Shown: positions 1 to 6,412 of the stretch, piece after piece
How the letters are laid out: each line of letters begins with the position of its first letter
Position numbering within the stretch: position 1 is the stretch's first letter
Assembly (NCBI GenBank): GCA_018263365.1
Contig: JAANXI010000086.1
Coordinates: forward strand, 1 to 6,651
Direction: 5' to 3'
Source: Fidelibacterota bacterium
GTDB lineage: Bacteria; Fidelibacterota; JAANXI01
Length of the DNA stretch: 6,651 bases
The notes under the pieces: model-generated
Told to the model about the DNA's origin: nothing
Databases searched by the model: none
Seen by the model: the letters and a program-made list of their open reading frames with translations, nothing else
Translations under genes and position numbers: made by a program

Positions 1-285
1 TGCCTTGGTTGTATCTATCGATATCACTGTATCGGTTCGTTTCACCAACTCCTCAACCACCGGTGACAGTCGCCGGATTTCTTCATCAGCAGAGACGGCT
101 TCAGCGCCCGGCCGGGTTGACTCCGCACCGATGTCGATGATGTCGGCCCCTTCCTCTGCAATTTCCAGGCCCCGCTGAATCGCATCGTCCGGTGAAAAAA
201 ATTCTCCACCGTCGGAAAACGAATCCGGCGTAACGTTCAGGATTCCCATGATTTGTGCACTATCGAAGTTGAGGAGTTTTGTCAT
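1..285 (-). CDS. folP: Dihydropteroate synthase, N-terminal part (runs off the left edge)
   Basis: This enzyme condenses 6-hydroxymethyl-dihydropterin diphosphate with p-aminobenzoate to give dihydropteroate, a cytosolic step of folate synthesis and the target of sulfonamides. I translated 95 codons from ATG 283-285. The reading shows the first family signature MGILNVTPDSFSDGG at residues 13-27, with the metal-binding Asn17. The second signature, DIGAESTRPGAE, is at 51-62, and its Thr57 and Arg58 fall at the classical sulfonamide-contact positions. The strand ISIDT with Asp91 lies at 88-92. The full family length is about 270-280 residues, so roughly a third is present and undamaged. There is no clear Shine-Dalgarno site before the ATG. 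An in-frame GTG at 295-297, four codons upstream, is an alternative start. The gene begins only 15 bases after the U tract of a terminator, so its expression may depend on readthrough. The family call is very secure; the exact start is not. Confidence 0.95.
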   Translation of the reverse strand, partial: MTKLLNFDSAQIMGILNVTPDSFSDGGEFFSPDDAIQRGLEIAEEGADIIDIGAESTRPGAEAVSADEEIRRLSPVVEELVKRTDTVISIDTTKA

Positions 286-300
286 AGACTTTTTCACAGT

Positions 301-331
301 AAAAAGCCCCAAACGTTCTCAGTTCGGGGCT
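301..331 (-). terminator. Intrinsic terminator after ftsH
   Basis: Read on the minus strand, AGCCCCGAAC pairs with GTTTGGGGCT around a 7-base loop (TGAGAAC), and the stem runs directly into TTTTT (positions 305-301). The one non-Watson-Crick position is a G-U pair in minus-strand RNA but an A-C mismatch in plus-strand RNA. The stem therefore favours minus-strand transcription. It lies 40 bases after the ftsH stop and 15 bases before the folP ATG, so it ends the upstream operon or attenuates folP. Confidence 0.87.
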
Positions 332-370
332 CCAATCATTGCTAAACTCAGTAGGAAAAATTAATCAACT

Positions 371-2545
371 CTAATTCGATTTTTCCTGTTCGGATGATTC
401 ATCCACAGAACTTTCGACATTTGTATTTTCAGTCTCTGCTATTTCCGTATCCGTGCTGCCATCATCACTCACAATATCCGGTTCTTTACTCACAGATTCA
501 GAGACCACTTCTTCGTCCTTATCCTCGGTCTCTGACTTCGCGGGCTCCTCGTCATCTTCCACCTGCTTTGGCGAGTCCTTCCCGTTGACGCTTCCGCCCT
601 TGGCAATGATTTCGATTTCGTCCTGTTCGAGTGTTTCATGCTCAAGGAGTGCTTCGGAAAGGGTATGCAGGATTTTGATATTATCCGTCAGAATACGCTT
701 GGCATTTTCGTGCGCTTCGTCGATTAGTCCCCGGACTTCCTTGTCGATTTCCAGCGCCGTTTCGTCGCTGAAATCACTGTGTTGGGTAATCTCACGACCG
801 AGGAAGATCTCTTCTTCCTTGTCGCCAAACGTCAGCGGGCCGAGTTTGTCACTCATTCCCCACTGAGTGATCATTTTGCGCGCCATATCCGTGGCGCGCT
901 TAATATCGTTCCCTGCGCCGGTAGTGATCTCATTAAAGACGATCTCTTCCGCGGTTCTGCCGCCCATCATAATCGCCAGCTGTGTCTTCAGATAGCTTCG
1001 CGAATAATTGTAGCGATCATCCAGCGGTAGCTGATGAGTAATGCCAAGTGCCTGCCCTCGTGGGATAATCGTCACCTTGTGGACGGGATCGGCATGCGGC
1101 ATAAACTTCGCCACTAGCGTATGTCCTGCTTCGTGATACGCAATTACCTTTTTGTCCTCCTCATTGATCACACGGCTCTTGCGCTCGATTCCCATGGTGA
1201 CCTTGTCTTTGGCTTCCTCAAAATCCTCCTGGTGTACCTTGTCCGCACCACGCCGTGCAGCCAGTAACGCCGCCTCATTCACCACATTTGCCAGGTCGGC
1301 GCCAACCATTCCCGGAGTGCTCTTGGCAATGACTTCCAAATCAATATCGTCTGCGAGCGGAATATCTTCTGTATGGACTTCCAGAATGCCGCGACGCCCC
1401 CGATAATCCGGCACATCAACTACGATCTGCCGGTCAAAACGTCCCGGGCGCAGCAACGCATTGTCCAATACATCCGGCCGGTTCGTCGCCGCGAGAAGAA
1501 TGACACTATCATTGGTATCGAAACCGTCCATCTCCACCAGGAGCTGGTTCAGCGTCTGTTCCCGCTCGTCGTGACCGCCGCCAATACCGGCGCCGCGATG
1601 CCGACCGACCGCGTCGATCTCATCGATAAAAATAATACAGGGCGCGTTCTTTTTCCCCTGTTCAAACAGATCACGGACCCGGGATGCACCAACGCCAACG
1701 AACATTTCTACGAAATCCGCACCGCTCAAATTAAAGAACGGCACATCGGCTTCACCCGCGACTGCGCGAGCTAATAATGTTTTTCCGGTGCCGGGAGGTC
1801 CAAGCAACAGAGCGCCGCGTGGAATCTTGCCGCCGAGTCCCTGAAACTTGGTCGGATTCTTCAGATATTCGATGATTTCCGTCATCTCCTGCTTGGCTTC
1901 ATCGACGCCCGCCACATCTTTGAACGTCACTTGGGGCTTGTCGCTGTCGAATATCTTTGCACGGCTCTTGCCAAAGGAAAAGATCCCCGATCCGCCTCCG
2001 CCGCCCTGCATCCGACGCATGAGATAAAACCAGAAGAATATCAGGAGCACCCACGGCAGCATATTCAGGAGATACCCGAACCAATCCACGGATTTTTCCT
2101 GGAAATTGTATTCCAGGTTCGCCTGGTTCCAGTCCTCCAGCATGGTATCATCTACGTACGGCAGTGTGAGCACAAACTCTCTGAACTGCACTTCCCGACC
2201 ATTCACTATCTTGGTGGCCGGCGATTTCAGCGTGCCGTGAAATTCATTTTCGATAATAGTGGCCTCGGCGATCCGGCCGTTCGCGAGATACTCTTTATAC
2301 TCCGAAAATGTGATGCGCTGCTCCGAGCCCTGGTTCATCGAAATGACCTGGGCGATGATAATGGTACCGATTAAAATAGCCACCCATAACAGGGATGTTT
2401 TGGATGCCTTTTTCCACTGAAAACGATCGTTCGAATCGTCGTCGTTCTTTTTATCGTCACCACCGGGCCCCCGATTCCCCATCGGCTGCTTTTTCCGGCG
2501 ATCGTCCTTTTCGGACTGATTATCCTGATTCCAATATATAGCCAT
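371..2545 (-). CDS. ftsH: ATP-dependent zinc metalloprotease FtsH
   Basis: This is a membrane-anchored AAA+ protease that forms hexamers, pulls membrane and soluble proteins through a pore and degrades them. In order, the 724 residues show a charged cytoplasmic N-terminus (1-46), membrane helix 1 (about 51-70), a periplasmic domain (71-156), membrane helix 2 (about 157-176) and a glycine-rich linker (181-187). The AAA+ domain follows with Walker A GPPGTGKT (249-256), pore loop FVGVG (282-286), Walker B IIFIDE (304-309) and the second region of homology with arginine fingers near 366-372. The protease domain carries HEAGH (471-475), and Asp547 is the likely third zinc ligand. All catalytic elements are intact. 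E. coli FtsH is about 80 residues shorter. The extra length is the N-terminal extension and a Glu/Asp/Ser-rich tail from about 651. The start is supported by AAGGA at 2551-2555, five bases before the ATG. It follows hpt by 11 bases, and the stop is TAG. Confidence 0.98.
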   Translation of the reverse strand: MAIYWNQDNQSEKDDRRKKQPMGNRGPGGDDKKNDDDSNDRFQWKKASKTSLLWVAILIGTIIIAQVISMNQGSEQRITFSEYKEYLANGRIAEATIIENEFHGTLKSPATKIVNGREVQFREFVLTLPYVDDTMLEDWNQANLEYNFQEKSVDWFGYLLNMLPWVLLIFFWFYLMRRMQGGGGGSGIFSFGKSRAKIFDSDKPQVTFKDVAGVDEAKQEMTEIIEYLKNPTKFQGLGGKIPRGALLLGPPGTGKTLLARAVAGEADVPFFNLSGADFVEMFVGVGASRVRDLFEQGKKNAPCIIFIDEIDAVGRHRGAGIGGGHDEREQTLNQLLVEMDGFDTNDSVILLAATNRPDVLDNALLRPGRFDRQIVVDVPDYRGRRGILEVHTEDIPLADDIDLEVIAKSTPGMVGADLANVVNEAALLAARRGADKVHQEDFEEAKDKVTMGIERKSRVINEEDKKVIAYHEAGHTLVAKFMPHADPVHKVTIIPRGQALGITHQLPLDDRYNYSRSYLKTQLAIMMGGRTAEEIVFNEITTGAGNDIKRATDMARKMITQWGMSDKLGPLTFGDKEEEIFLGREITQHSDFSDETALEIDKEVRGLIDEAHENAKRILTDNIKILHTLSEALLEHETLEQDEIEIIAKGGSVNGKDSPKQVEDDEEPAKSETEDKDEEVVSESVSKEPDIVSDDGSTDTEIAETENTNVESSVDESSEQEKSN

Positions 2546-2556
2546 GTTTTTCCTTT

Positions 2557-3150
2557 TTAACTCCTCCCGTTTTGATCACTCTCCTTAACGGTGTAAATCG
2601 CCGGGAGTTTCCTATACTTTTGATCTAAATCCAATCCGTATCCCACCACAAATTTATTTGGGATTTTAAAGCCAACGTAGTCGAGATCAAAGTCGATTTT
2701 CGAGACTTCTTCCTTGTGCAGCAATGTCACAAACGCGACGGAGGTCGGCCCGCTTCCCTCCATGCGGTTTTTCAAAAATTTTATGGTCAGGCCGGAATCG
2801 ACAATGTCTTCAATCACAATCACATCGCGATCGGTGATGTTCGCGCTGATATCCTTCACCAGCCGGACCGTGCCACTGGATTTGGTCTCGTTCATGTATG
2901 ATGAGAGCTTGATAAAGTCGACTTCACACTCGATATCCATCTCCCGAATCAGATCGGCGATAAAAATAAAACTGCCGTTCAGCACGGCGATCAGAATTGG
3001 AGTTTTATCCTTGTAATGGTTGGTGATTTCCCGTCCAAGTTCTTTCACCCGGGTCCTGATTTCCTTCTCGCTGACTAACTCCTCCAGTACCCAGCCTTCG
3101 TATTTGCCGTCCAGTTCCGCCACAAATTTTTCGGGATAATCTATACTCAT
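2557..3150 (-). CDS. hpt: Hypoxanthine phosphoribosyltransferase
   Basis: This enzyme transfers phosphoribose from PRPP to hypoxanthine, and usually guanine, giving IMP or GMP in cytosolic purine salvage. The 197-residue reading shows the flexible-loop SSY (83-85) and the PRPP-binding motif VIVIEDIVDSGLT (110-122). Glu114 and Asp115 of that motif contact ribose, and Asp118 is the likely general base. The purine-pocket segment IPNKFVVGYGLD (163-174) has Phe167 to stack on the base and Asp174 near the metal. The length fits the bacterial family (about 175-200). I chose ATG 3148-3150 because it overlaps the tilS stop as ATGA and has AAGGA four bases upstream. The frame stays open to 3237, but the extra 29 residues do not resemble the family and lie inside tilS. 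The overlap suggests translational coupling to tilS. Confidence 0.96.
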   Translation of the reverse strand: MSIDYPEKFVAELDGKYEGWVLEELVSEKEIRTRVKELGREITNHYKDKTPILIAVLNGSFIFIADLIREMDIECEVDFIKLSSYMNETKSSGTVRLVKDISANITDRDVIVIEDIVDSGLTIKFLKNRMEGSGPTSVAFVTLLHKEEVSKIDFDLDYVGFKIPNKFVVGYGLDLDQKYRKLPAIYTVKESDQNGRS

Positions 3151-4523
3151 TGCGTCCTTCTTACTGATATTTTCAGATATTCTTTGCTGTCGTCGGTTAT
3201 CCAGCCAAACCCGGAACGTTTTACGCCCGGAATCCACAGAATATTAGCGCCTTCTGCTAATAATGGCAATTGATGCTTTTCCCACAACGGCGTTTTCGTA
3301 TCGATCCAGATATCGCTGAGTTTTTTCGTGGTTCCGTTTGAAAGTTGCATCGTGTCTCCGTCTTCCCAGGTTCGCCAAACGAGATCCCGCTCTGCAAGAG
3401 CCTCTCTGTCAAAATAAGCGTCCCATTCGTTAGAAGACTTCAGTTCGGAATCGGTTACATTCTTTTTTGGCTGGACCCAAACCGTGTATCTTCCCAGTGA
3501 CAATTTGGCGTCGGACCGAAATTTCCGTTCAAACGAATCCTTCCAATCCCTGTCAGTTATTAACGCCTGCTCCCGGTCGCGTACCAGAAAAATCCCGCCT
3601 GGCAAAGTCATCTTCTGACCGGAATCTCCCTCAATTAAAATGTCTGTTATCTGTGCCATCCGCGGATAAGAAATCGCATGTTTTGACGCCCGGAGATCCG
3701 TCAGACACCTTAATATGATATTCTTCTGAAGTGCAGTAAAGTAGTTTCGGAGCCCCCGAATATCAAGGATAATCTCGTGCTTCGATTGGCTTAGTAGCAA
3801 GGTTTCCAGTGCCTTTTCGGTCTCGGAATCCATATATCTCGCCACTTCGGATTGCACCGAAGCGAAATGGGCTAACGATTCCATCACGTTCGGATTCATC
3901 TCATCGGCTATGAGCGGTATCAGCGTGTGCCGCACCCAGTTCCGCTCGATTGATTGATCCGTGTTACTCGGGTCTTCGCGGAACGGGATATCATGATCAG
4001 CGGCGCTGGTCTCAATTTCTTCTCTTGTGAAATCGAGTAACGGTCGAAAGATATTCCCCCGCTGGCGACGAATCCCCTGGGCGCCATGTACTCCCGTGCC
4101 GTGGATAATTCGCATCAAAACGGTTTCCGCCTGATCAGATTTGGTGTGCGCAGTGCAGATGACCTCTCCGTCTTTTTCCTCTCTAATCGACTCCAGCAAC
4201 TTATAGCGTTCCTGGCGGGCTGCCATCTCAACCGATTGACTCGTCTCCTCTGCAATGCTCTTCACGTCTGTGTCTCGAGCGAGAAACTCCAGTCCTTGTT
4301 CATTCGCGTAATCGCGCAGGAATTCTTCATCCTCGTCCGCGGAATCCCGCAGGTGATGATTAATATGAGCCACTACCAGGTGCGCGGGTGTTAATTTTGC
4401 ATACCGCTGGAACAGATCCAGCATCACCATGGAATCGACACCGCCGGAACAGGCTAAGATGACAACTGTGTCCATTCCAAACCGGGATGACTGTTCGATG
4501 ATATTTTTAAATCGGCTCAACAT
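3147..4523 (-). CDS. tilS: tRNA(Ile)-lysidine synthetase
   Basis: TilS attaches lysine to C34 of the CAU-anticodon isoleucine tRNA using ATP, changing the tRNA from methionine to isoleucine identity and from AUG to AUA reading. The 458-residue protein has the N-terminal PP-loop SGGVDS (26-31) that binds ATP. It also has the family block HTKSDQAETVLMRIIHGTG (126-144) and FRPLLDFTREEI (159-170). The C-terminal tRNA-binding region contains KLSDIWID (401-408) and LWIPGVKRS (429-437). Length and domain order match full two-domain TilS. The ATG is immediately preceded by in-frame TAA, so no longer start exists, but no good Shine-Dalgarno site is visible in the 30-base gap after the hydrolase gene. 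One departure is HTKSDQ, where relatives usually have two acidic residues (HxxDDQ). TilS is essential where no tRNA-Ile(UAU) replaces it, so linkage to hpt and ftsH probably reflects shared housekeeping expression. Confidence 0.96.
   Translation of the reverse strand: MLSRFKNIIEQSSRFGMDTVVILACSGGVDSMVMLDLFQRYAKLTPAHLVVAHINHHLRDSADEDEEFLRDYANEQGLEFLARDTDVKSIAEETSQSVEMAARQERYKLLESIREEKDGEVICTAHTKSDQAETVLMRIIHGTGVHGAQGIRRQRGNIFRPLLDFTREEIETSAADHDIPFREDPSNTDQSIERNWVRHTLIPLIADEMNPNVMESLAHFASVQSEVARYMDSETEKALETLLLSQSKHEIILDIRGLRNYFTALQKNIILRCLTDLRASKHAISYPRMAQITDILIEGDSGQKMTLPGGIFLVRDREQALITDRDWKDSFERKFRSDAKLSLGRYTVWVQPKKNVTDSELKSSNEWDAYFDREALAERDLVWRTWEDGDTMQLSNGTTKKLSDIWIDTKTPLWEKHQLPLLAEGANILWIPGVKRSGFGWITDDSKEYLKISVRRTQ
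3155..3160 (-). promoter_or_regulatory. Shine-Dalgarno site for hpt inside the tilS 3' end
   Basis: GAAGGA ends four bases before ATG 3148-3150 and lies within the last tilS codons. It decides the hpt start in favour of the ATGA overlap over the longer open frame. The spacer is slightly short, which fits initiation by ribosomes finishing tilS. Confidence 0.6.
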
Positions 4524-4553
4524 TTAGAACGCCAGAATCATCGGGAGAGGCTT

Positions 4554-5210
4554 TTATTTAGCAGGATTTGTCTGTCGCAACCACTGACGGATAAAGGGAT
4601 TGGCCGTTCGCTCTTTTTCGATAGTCGTATCCGGCCCGTGTCCCGGATGTACGATGACCTCATCCCCCAATGGAAGTAATTGCGTTCGAATCGACTCCAG
4701 TAAGGAATGCTGATCCCCGCCAGGCAGGTCCGTTCGGCCGATGGAGTGCTCGAACAGTGTATCTCCGGAGAACAGGTGGTCACCCAAGAGAAGCGAAACA
4801 CCTCCCGGCGTATGTCCGGGAGTAGCGATCACCTGCCATTCCAAACCAATGAGGTTTAGCGATTCCCCGCTTTTCAGATAATTCGTCACTTCCGGTACCC
4901 CGTGCATCGGGACGCCGAACATCTGCGCATGTTGCGGATACATATCCACCAGGAACTCATCATCGCTATGAAGATAGAACGGCACATCGAATTTCTGCTG
5001 CAAGTGCTTCACCGCTCCGATATGATCCAGGTGGCCGTGCGTATTCAGGATTGCCTCCAGTTCAGCGTCCGCCCTCCGGACTTCTTTTTCCAGCAATTCC
5101 GGCTGGTCGCCCGGGTCAATCAGGACCGCCTGCTGATTCTCCTCATTTATAACAAACCAGGTATTCTCCTGAAATGGTCCAACCACAAATCGTTGAATTG
5201 ATCCATCCAT
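4554..5210 (-). CDS. MBL-fold metallo-hydrolase, glyoxalase II-like
   Basis: This is a 218-residue metallo-beta-lactamase-fold hydrolase expected to bind two metal ions in the cytosol. The metal ligands appear in family order: THGHLDH (57-63, with His58, His60, Asp62, His63), His133 in PGHTPGG, Asp150 in SGDTLF and His191 in HPGHGP. The strand VLIDPG (29-34) precedes them, and TTIEKE followed by NPF (196-206) is typical of the short GloB/YqgX-like subgroup. True glyoxalase II proteins are about 250-260 residues and carry a C-terminal glutathione-binding helical part, which is missing here. The substrate may thus be another thioester or an unknown compound. The ATG lies 8 bases after the GAPDH stop, with only a weak ribosome site (GCGGAT), suggesting coupled translation. 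Methylglyoxal forms from triose phosphates, so sitting next to GAPDH is suggestive of detoxification, but that is inference. Confidence 0.9.
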   Translation of the reverse strand: MDGSIQRFVVGPFQENTWFVINEENQQAVLIDPGDQPELLEKEVRRADAELEAILNTHGHLDHIGAVKHLQQKFDVPFYLHSDDEFLVDMYPQHAQMFGVPMHGVPEVTNYLKSGESLNLIGLEWQVIATPGHTPGGVSLLLGDHLFSGDTLFEHSIGRTDLPGGDQHSLLESIRTQLLPLGDEVIVHPGHGPDTTIEKERTANPFIRQWLRQTNPAK

Positions 5211-5218
5211 ATCCGCAC

Positions 5219-6286
5219 TCAGACTTCATCGAAAAAGAACGGCGCGAGCGTCTGGATCCGATCGTAATAATTATCAGGATACAGGAACCGAACGGTGGCG
5301 GCAATACTGCTGAGGATAGCATTTCCATCCTGCGGCGTAAAACAGAAGCCGACGATTTCGTTTCCGTTTCTGACTGCAAGCGTCTCCCGCACAACAACTG
5401 TCTGATTCAGTATCCGGCCATAGTGCCCGTGGTCCCGGCCAAATGAGAACACCAGATTGGACATGTTTTTGTTGGTGATGGAAACCAGATCGTTTGCTTC
5501 CAGCTGTTCAAAAACGGTATTCAGTGTCGTGGACTCCCTTAGTTTGATGTCGAACCAGATAGTGTGCATATACTGGGTATTCAGTTTCAGGGCTGAGGAA
5601 AACAGGTTTAGATCATATCCAAGAGTCTTATAGAGCTCGGCGGCATCTCTGGCGTGATGCGAACCATAGGTACTGTTGCCGTGTTTTCCGACCATCGGCG
5701 CGGGGATGAAACTCCCGGCCTGACTGATGTCGTTCGCCCGCCGGATGCAGACGAACCGGCCCTCTTCCAGATTCGATTCGTCATCATCGTAGAACGCAAG
5801 CGTATTGAGCAGTACAGAGAGATTATGCGTGTTGCAGGAGACCACCTGGATGAACTGGTCATCTTCCGTGAGCGCTTCATCGTTAATGCCGCGGGCGTAC
5901 ATTTTGCCGAAGCCGAATTCGCTTCCCTGGGCGATAAACCCGAGGGTATTGTGGGTAAAATTCTCGTAGTACCTTTGCTTATTCTCGTGGCCGACCCCCG
6001 ACGGGGTACAGTCAATGACCACATCGGCATTATTGATCGCGTCGACAGTTTCCAGGTCTGGCGTCATTCCGATATCTTTGAAATCCTGGAACGATTCTTT
6101 ATCGACTGCCAGTTTCGCGCCGCGCTTTATCAGGGCGTTTAGCTTTGGGCGATCGGTGATTCGCGAGGTGTTTTTATGATAAGTTACCTCGTCTATCCCC
6201 AGCGAGTCCTTCATATCCGCTATCATTCCGATCAGCGGCTCCCCGATTGTACCTGTGCCAACAACATGGACTGTCTTTTTCGCCAT
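5219..6286 (-). CDS. gap: Type II (archaeal-type) glyceraldehyde-3-phosphate dehydrogenase
   Basis: The family oxidises glyceraldehyde-3-phosphate to 1,3-bisphosphoglycerate, or runs in reverse, in the cytosol. The 355 residues show a Rossmann motif GTGTIG (10-15), DVVIDCTPSGVG (88-99) and the catalytic block VVSCNTHNL (148-156) with Cys151. Next come IRRAND (181-186, candidate phosphate-binding arginines), SHH (209-211) and YMH (239-241). By memory of the Methanothermus enzyme, His241 aligns with its catalytic histidine. This is the archaeal layout rather than the usual bacterial GapA, whose active site reads SCTTNC. The second strand ends VTYHKNTSR with no acidic residue, so NADP(H) is more likely than NAD. 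Differences from archaeal enzymes are about 15-20 extra residues, an altered loop around 190-208, and HN instead of TG after SCNT. The start is well supported by AAAGGAG eight bases upstream. It is the first gene of the apparent operon. A related dehydrogenase with another substrate remains possible. Confidence 0.85.
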   Translation of the reverse strand: MAKKTVHVVGTGTIGEPLIGMIADMKDSLGIDEVTYHKNTSRITDRPKLNALIKRGAKLAVDKESFQDFKDIGMTPDLETVDAINNADVVIDCTPSGVGHENKQRYYENFTHNTLGFIAQGSEFGFGKMYARGINDEALTEDDQFIQVVSCNTHNLSVLLNTLAFYDDDESNLEEGRFVCIRRANDISQAGSFIPAPMVGKHGNSTYGSHHARDAAELYKTLGYDLNLFSSALKLNTQYMHTIWFDIKLRESTTLNTVFEQLEANDLVSITNKNMSNLVFSFGRDHGHYGRILNQTVVVRETLAVRNGNEIVGFCFTPQDGNAILSSIAATVRFLYPDNYYDRIQTLAPFFFDEV

Positions 6287-6294
6287 GCCTAAAT

Positions 6295-6301
6295 CTCCTT
6301 T
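6295..6301 (-). promoter_or_regulatory. Strong Shine-Dalgarno site for the type II GAPDH gene
   Basis: AAAGGAG lies eight bases before ATG 6284-6286. It is the best ribosome site in the window, fixes the start, and suggests strong translation of the first operon gene. Confidence 0.8.
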
Positions 6302-6314
6302 GGTTTCGTGTTTA

Positions 6315-6345
6315 GTTAAAAGGTATAAAAATGAACAGTTTTAAC
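6315..6345. repeat. 7-bp inverted repeat spanning the candidate promoter
   Basis: GTTAAAA (6315-6321) and TTTTAAC (6339-6345) are perfect inverted copies separated by 17 bases. They overlap the two candidate promoter boxes. This could be an operator for a dimeric regulator, but short AT-rich inverted repeats arise easily by chance. Confidence 0.3.
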
Positions 6346-6348
6346 AAA
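6318..6348 (-). promoter_or_regulatory. Candidate promoter of the GAPDH operon (Bacteroidetes-like -33/-7)
   Basis: On the minus strand TTTG (6348-6345) is followed after exactly 19 bases by TACCTTTT (6325-6318). The Bacteroidetes consensus is TTTG, 19-21 bases, TAnnTTTG, so only the last base differs. Transcription would start near 6311, leaving a leader of about 25 bases with the strong Shine-Dalgarno site. A classical sigma-70 reading (TTGTTA and TATACC) has only a 14-base spacer. The region is AT-rich, so a chance match is possible. Confidence 0.4.
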
Positions 6349-6350
6349 GC

Positions 6351-6363
6351 GCTACTCTGTAGC
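6351..6363. repeat. Small perfect dyad upstream of the candidate promoter
   Basis: GCTAC-TCT-GTAGC is a perfect 5-bp inverted repeat with a 3-base centre. It ends two bases upstream of the TTTG box. It could be a regulator half-site pair or a weak hairpin at the end of the ccm transcript, but no U tract follows. Confidence 0.25.
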
Positions 6364-6412
6364 AGGGAATTGAGAGGTACAAACCAAATTCCCCAACGAT
6401 GGTTGGAAAAAG

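Noticed and set aside
1931..2374. 147-codon plus-strand frame
   Set aside because: Antisense to the conserved ftsH coding sequence, with no family resemblance. It is a shadow frame, as are the other plus-strand frames at 453-866, 1373-1774 and 5654-6142.
3151..3237. 29-codon upstream extension of hpt
   Set aside because: The frame is open, but the extra residues do not look like the family and lie within tilS. The internal ATG has a ribosome site and the typical ATGA overlap.
5608..6030. 140-codon minus-strand frame inside the GAPDH gene
   Set aside because: It is an arginine/serine-rich reading of another frame of a clearly coding sequence.
6322..6347. Sigma-70 promoter TTGTTA / TATACC
   Set aside because: The spacer is 14 bases, too short for the usual 16-18. 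The TTTG-N19-TAnnTTTG reading fits the same bases better.
6393..6406. Hairpin CCAAC-CATC-GTTGG just after ccmD as a terminator
   Set aside because: The stem is only 5 bp and no run of T follows in either direction, so it does not qualify as an intrinsic terminator.
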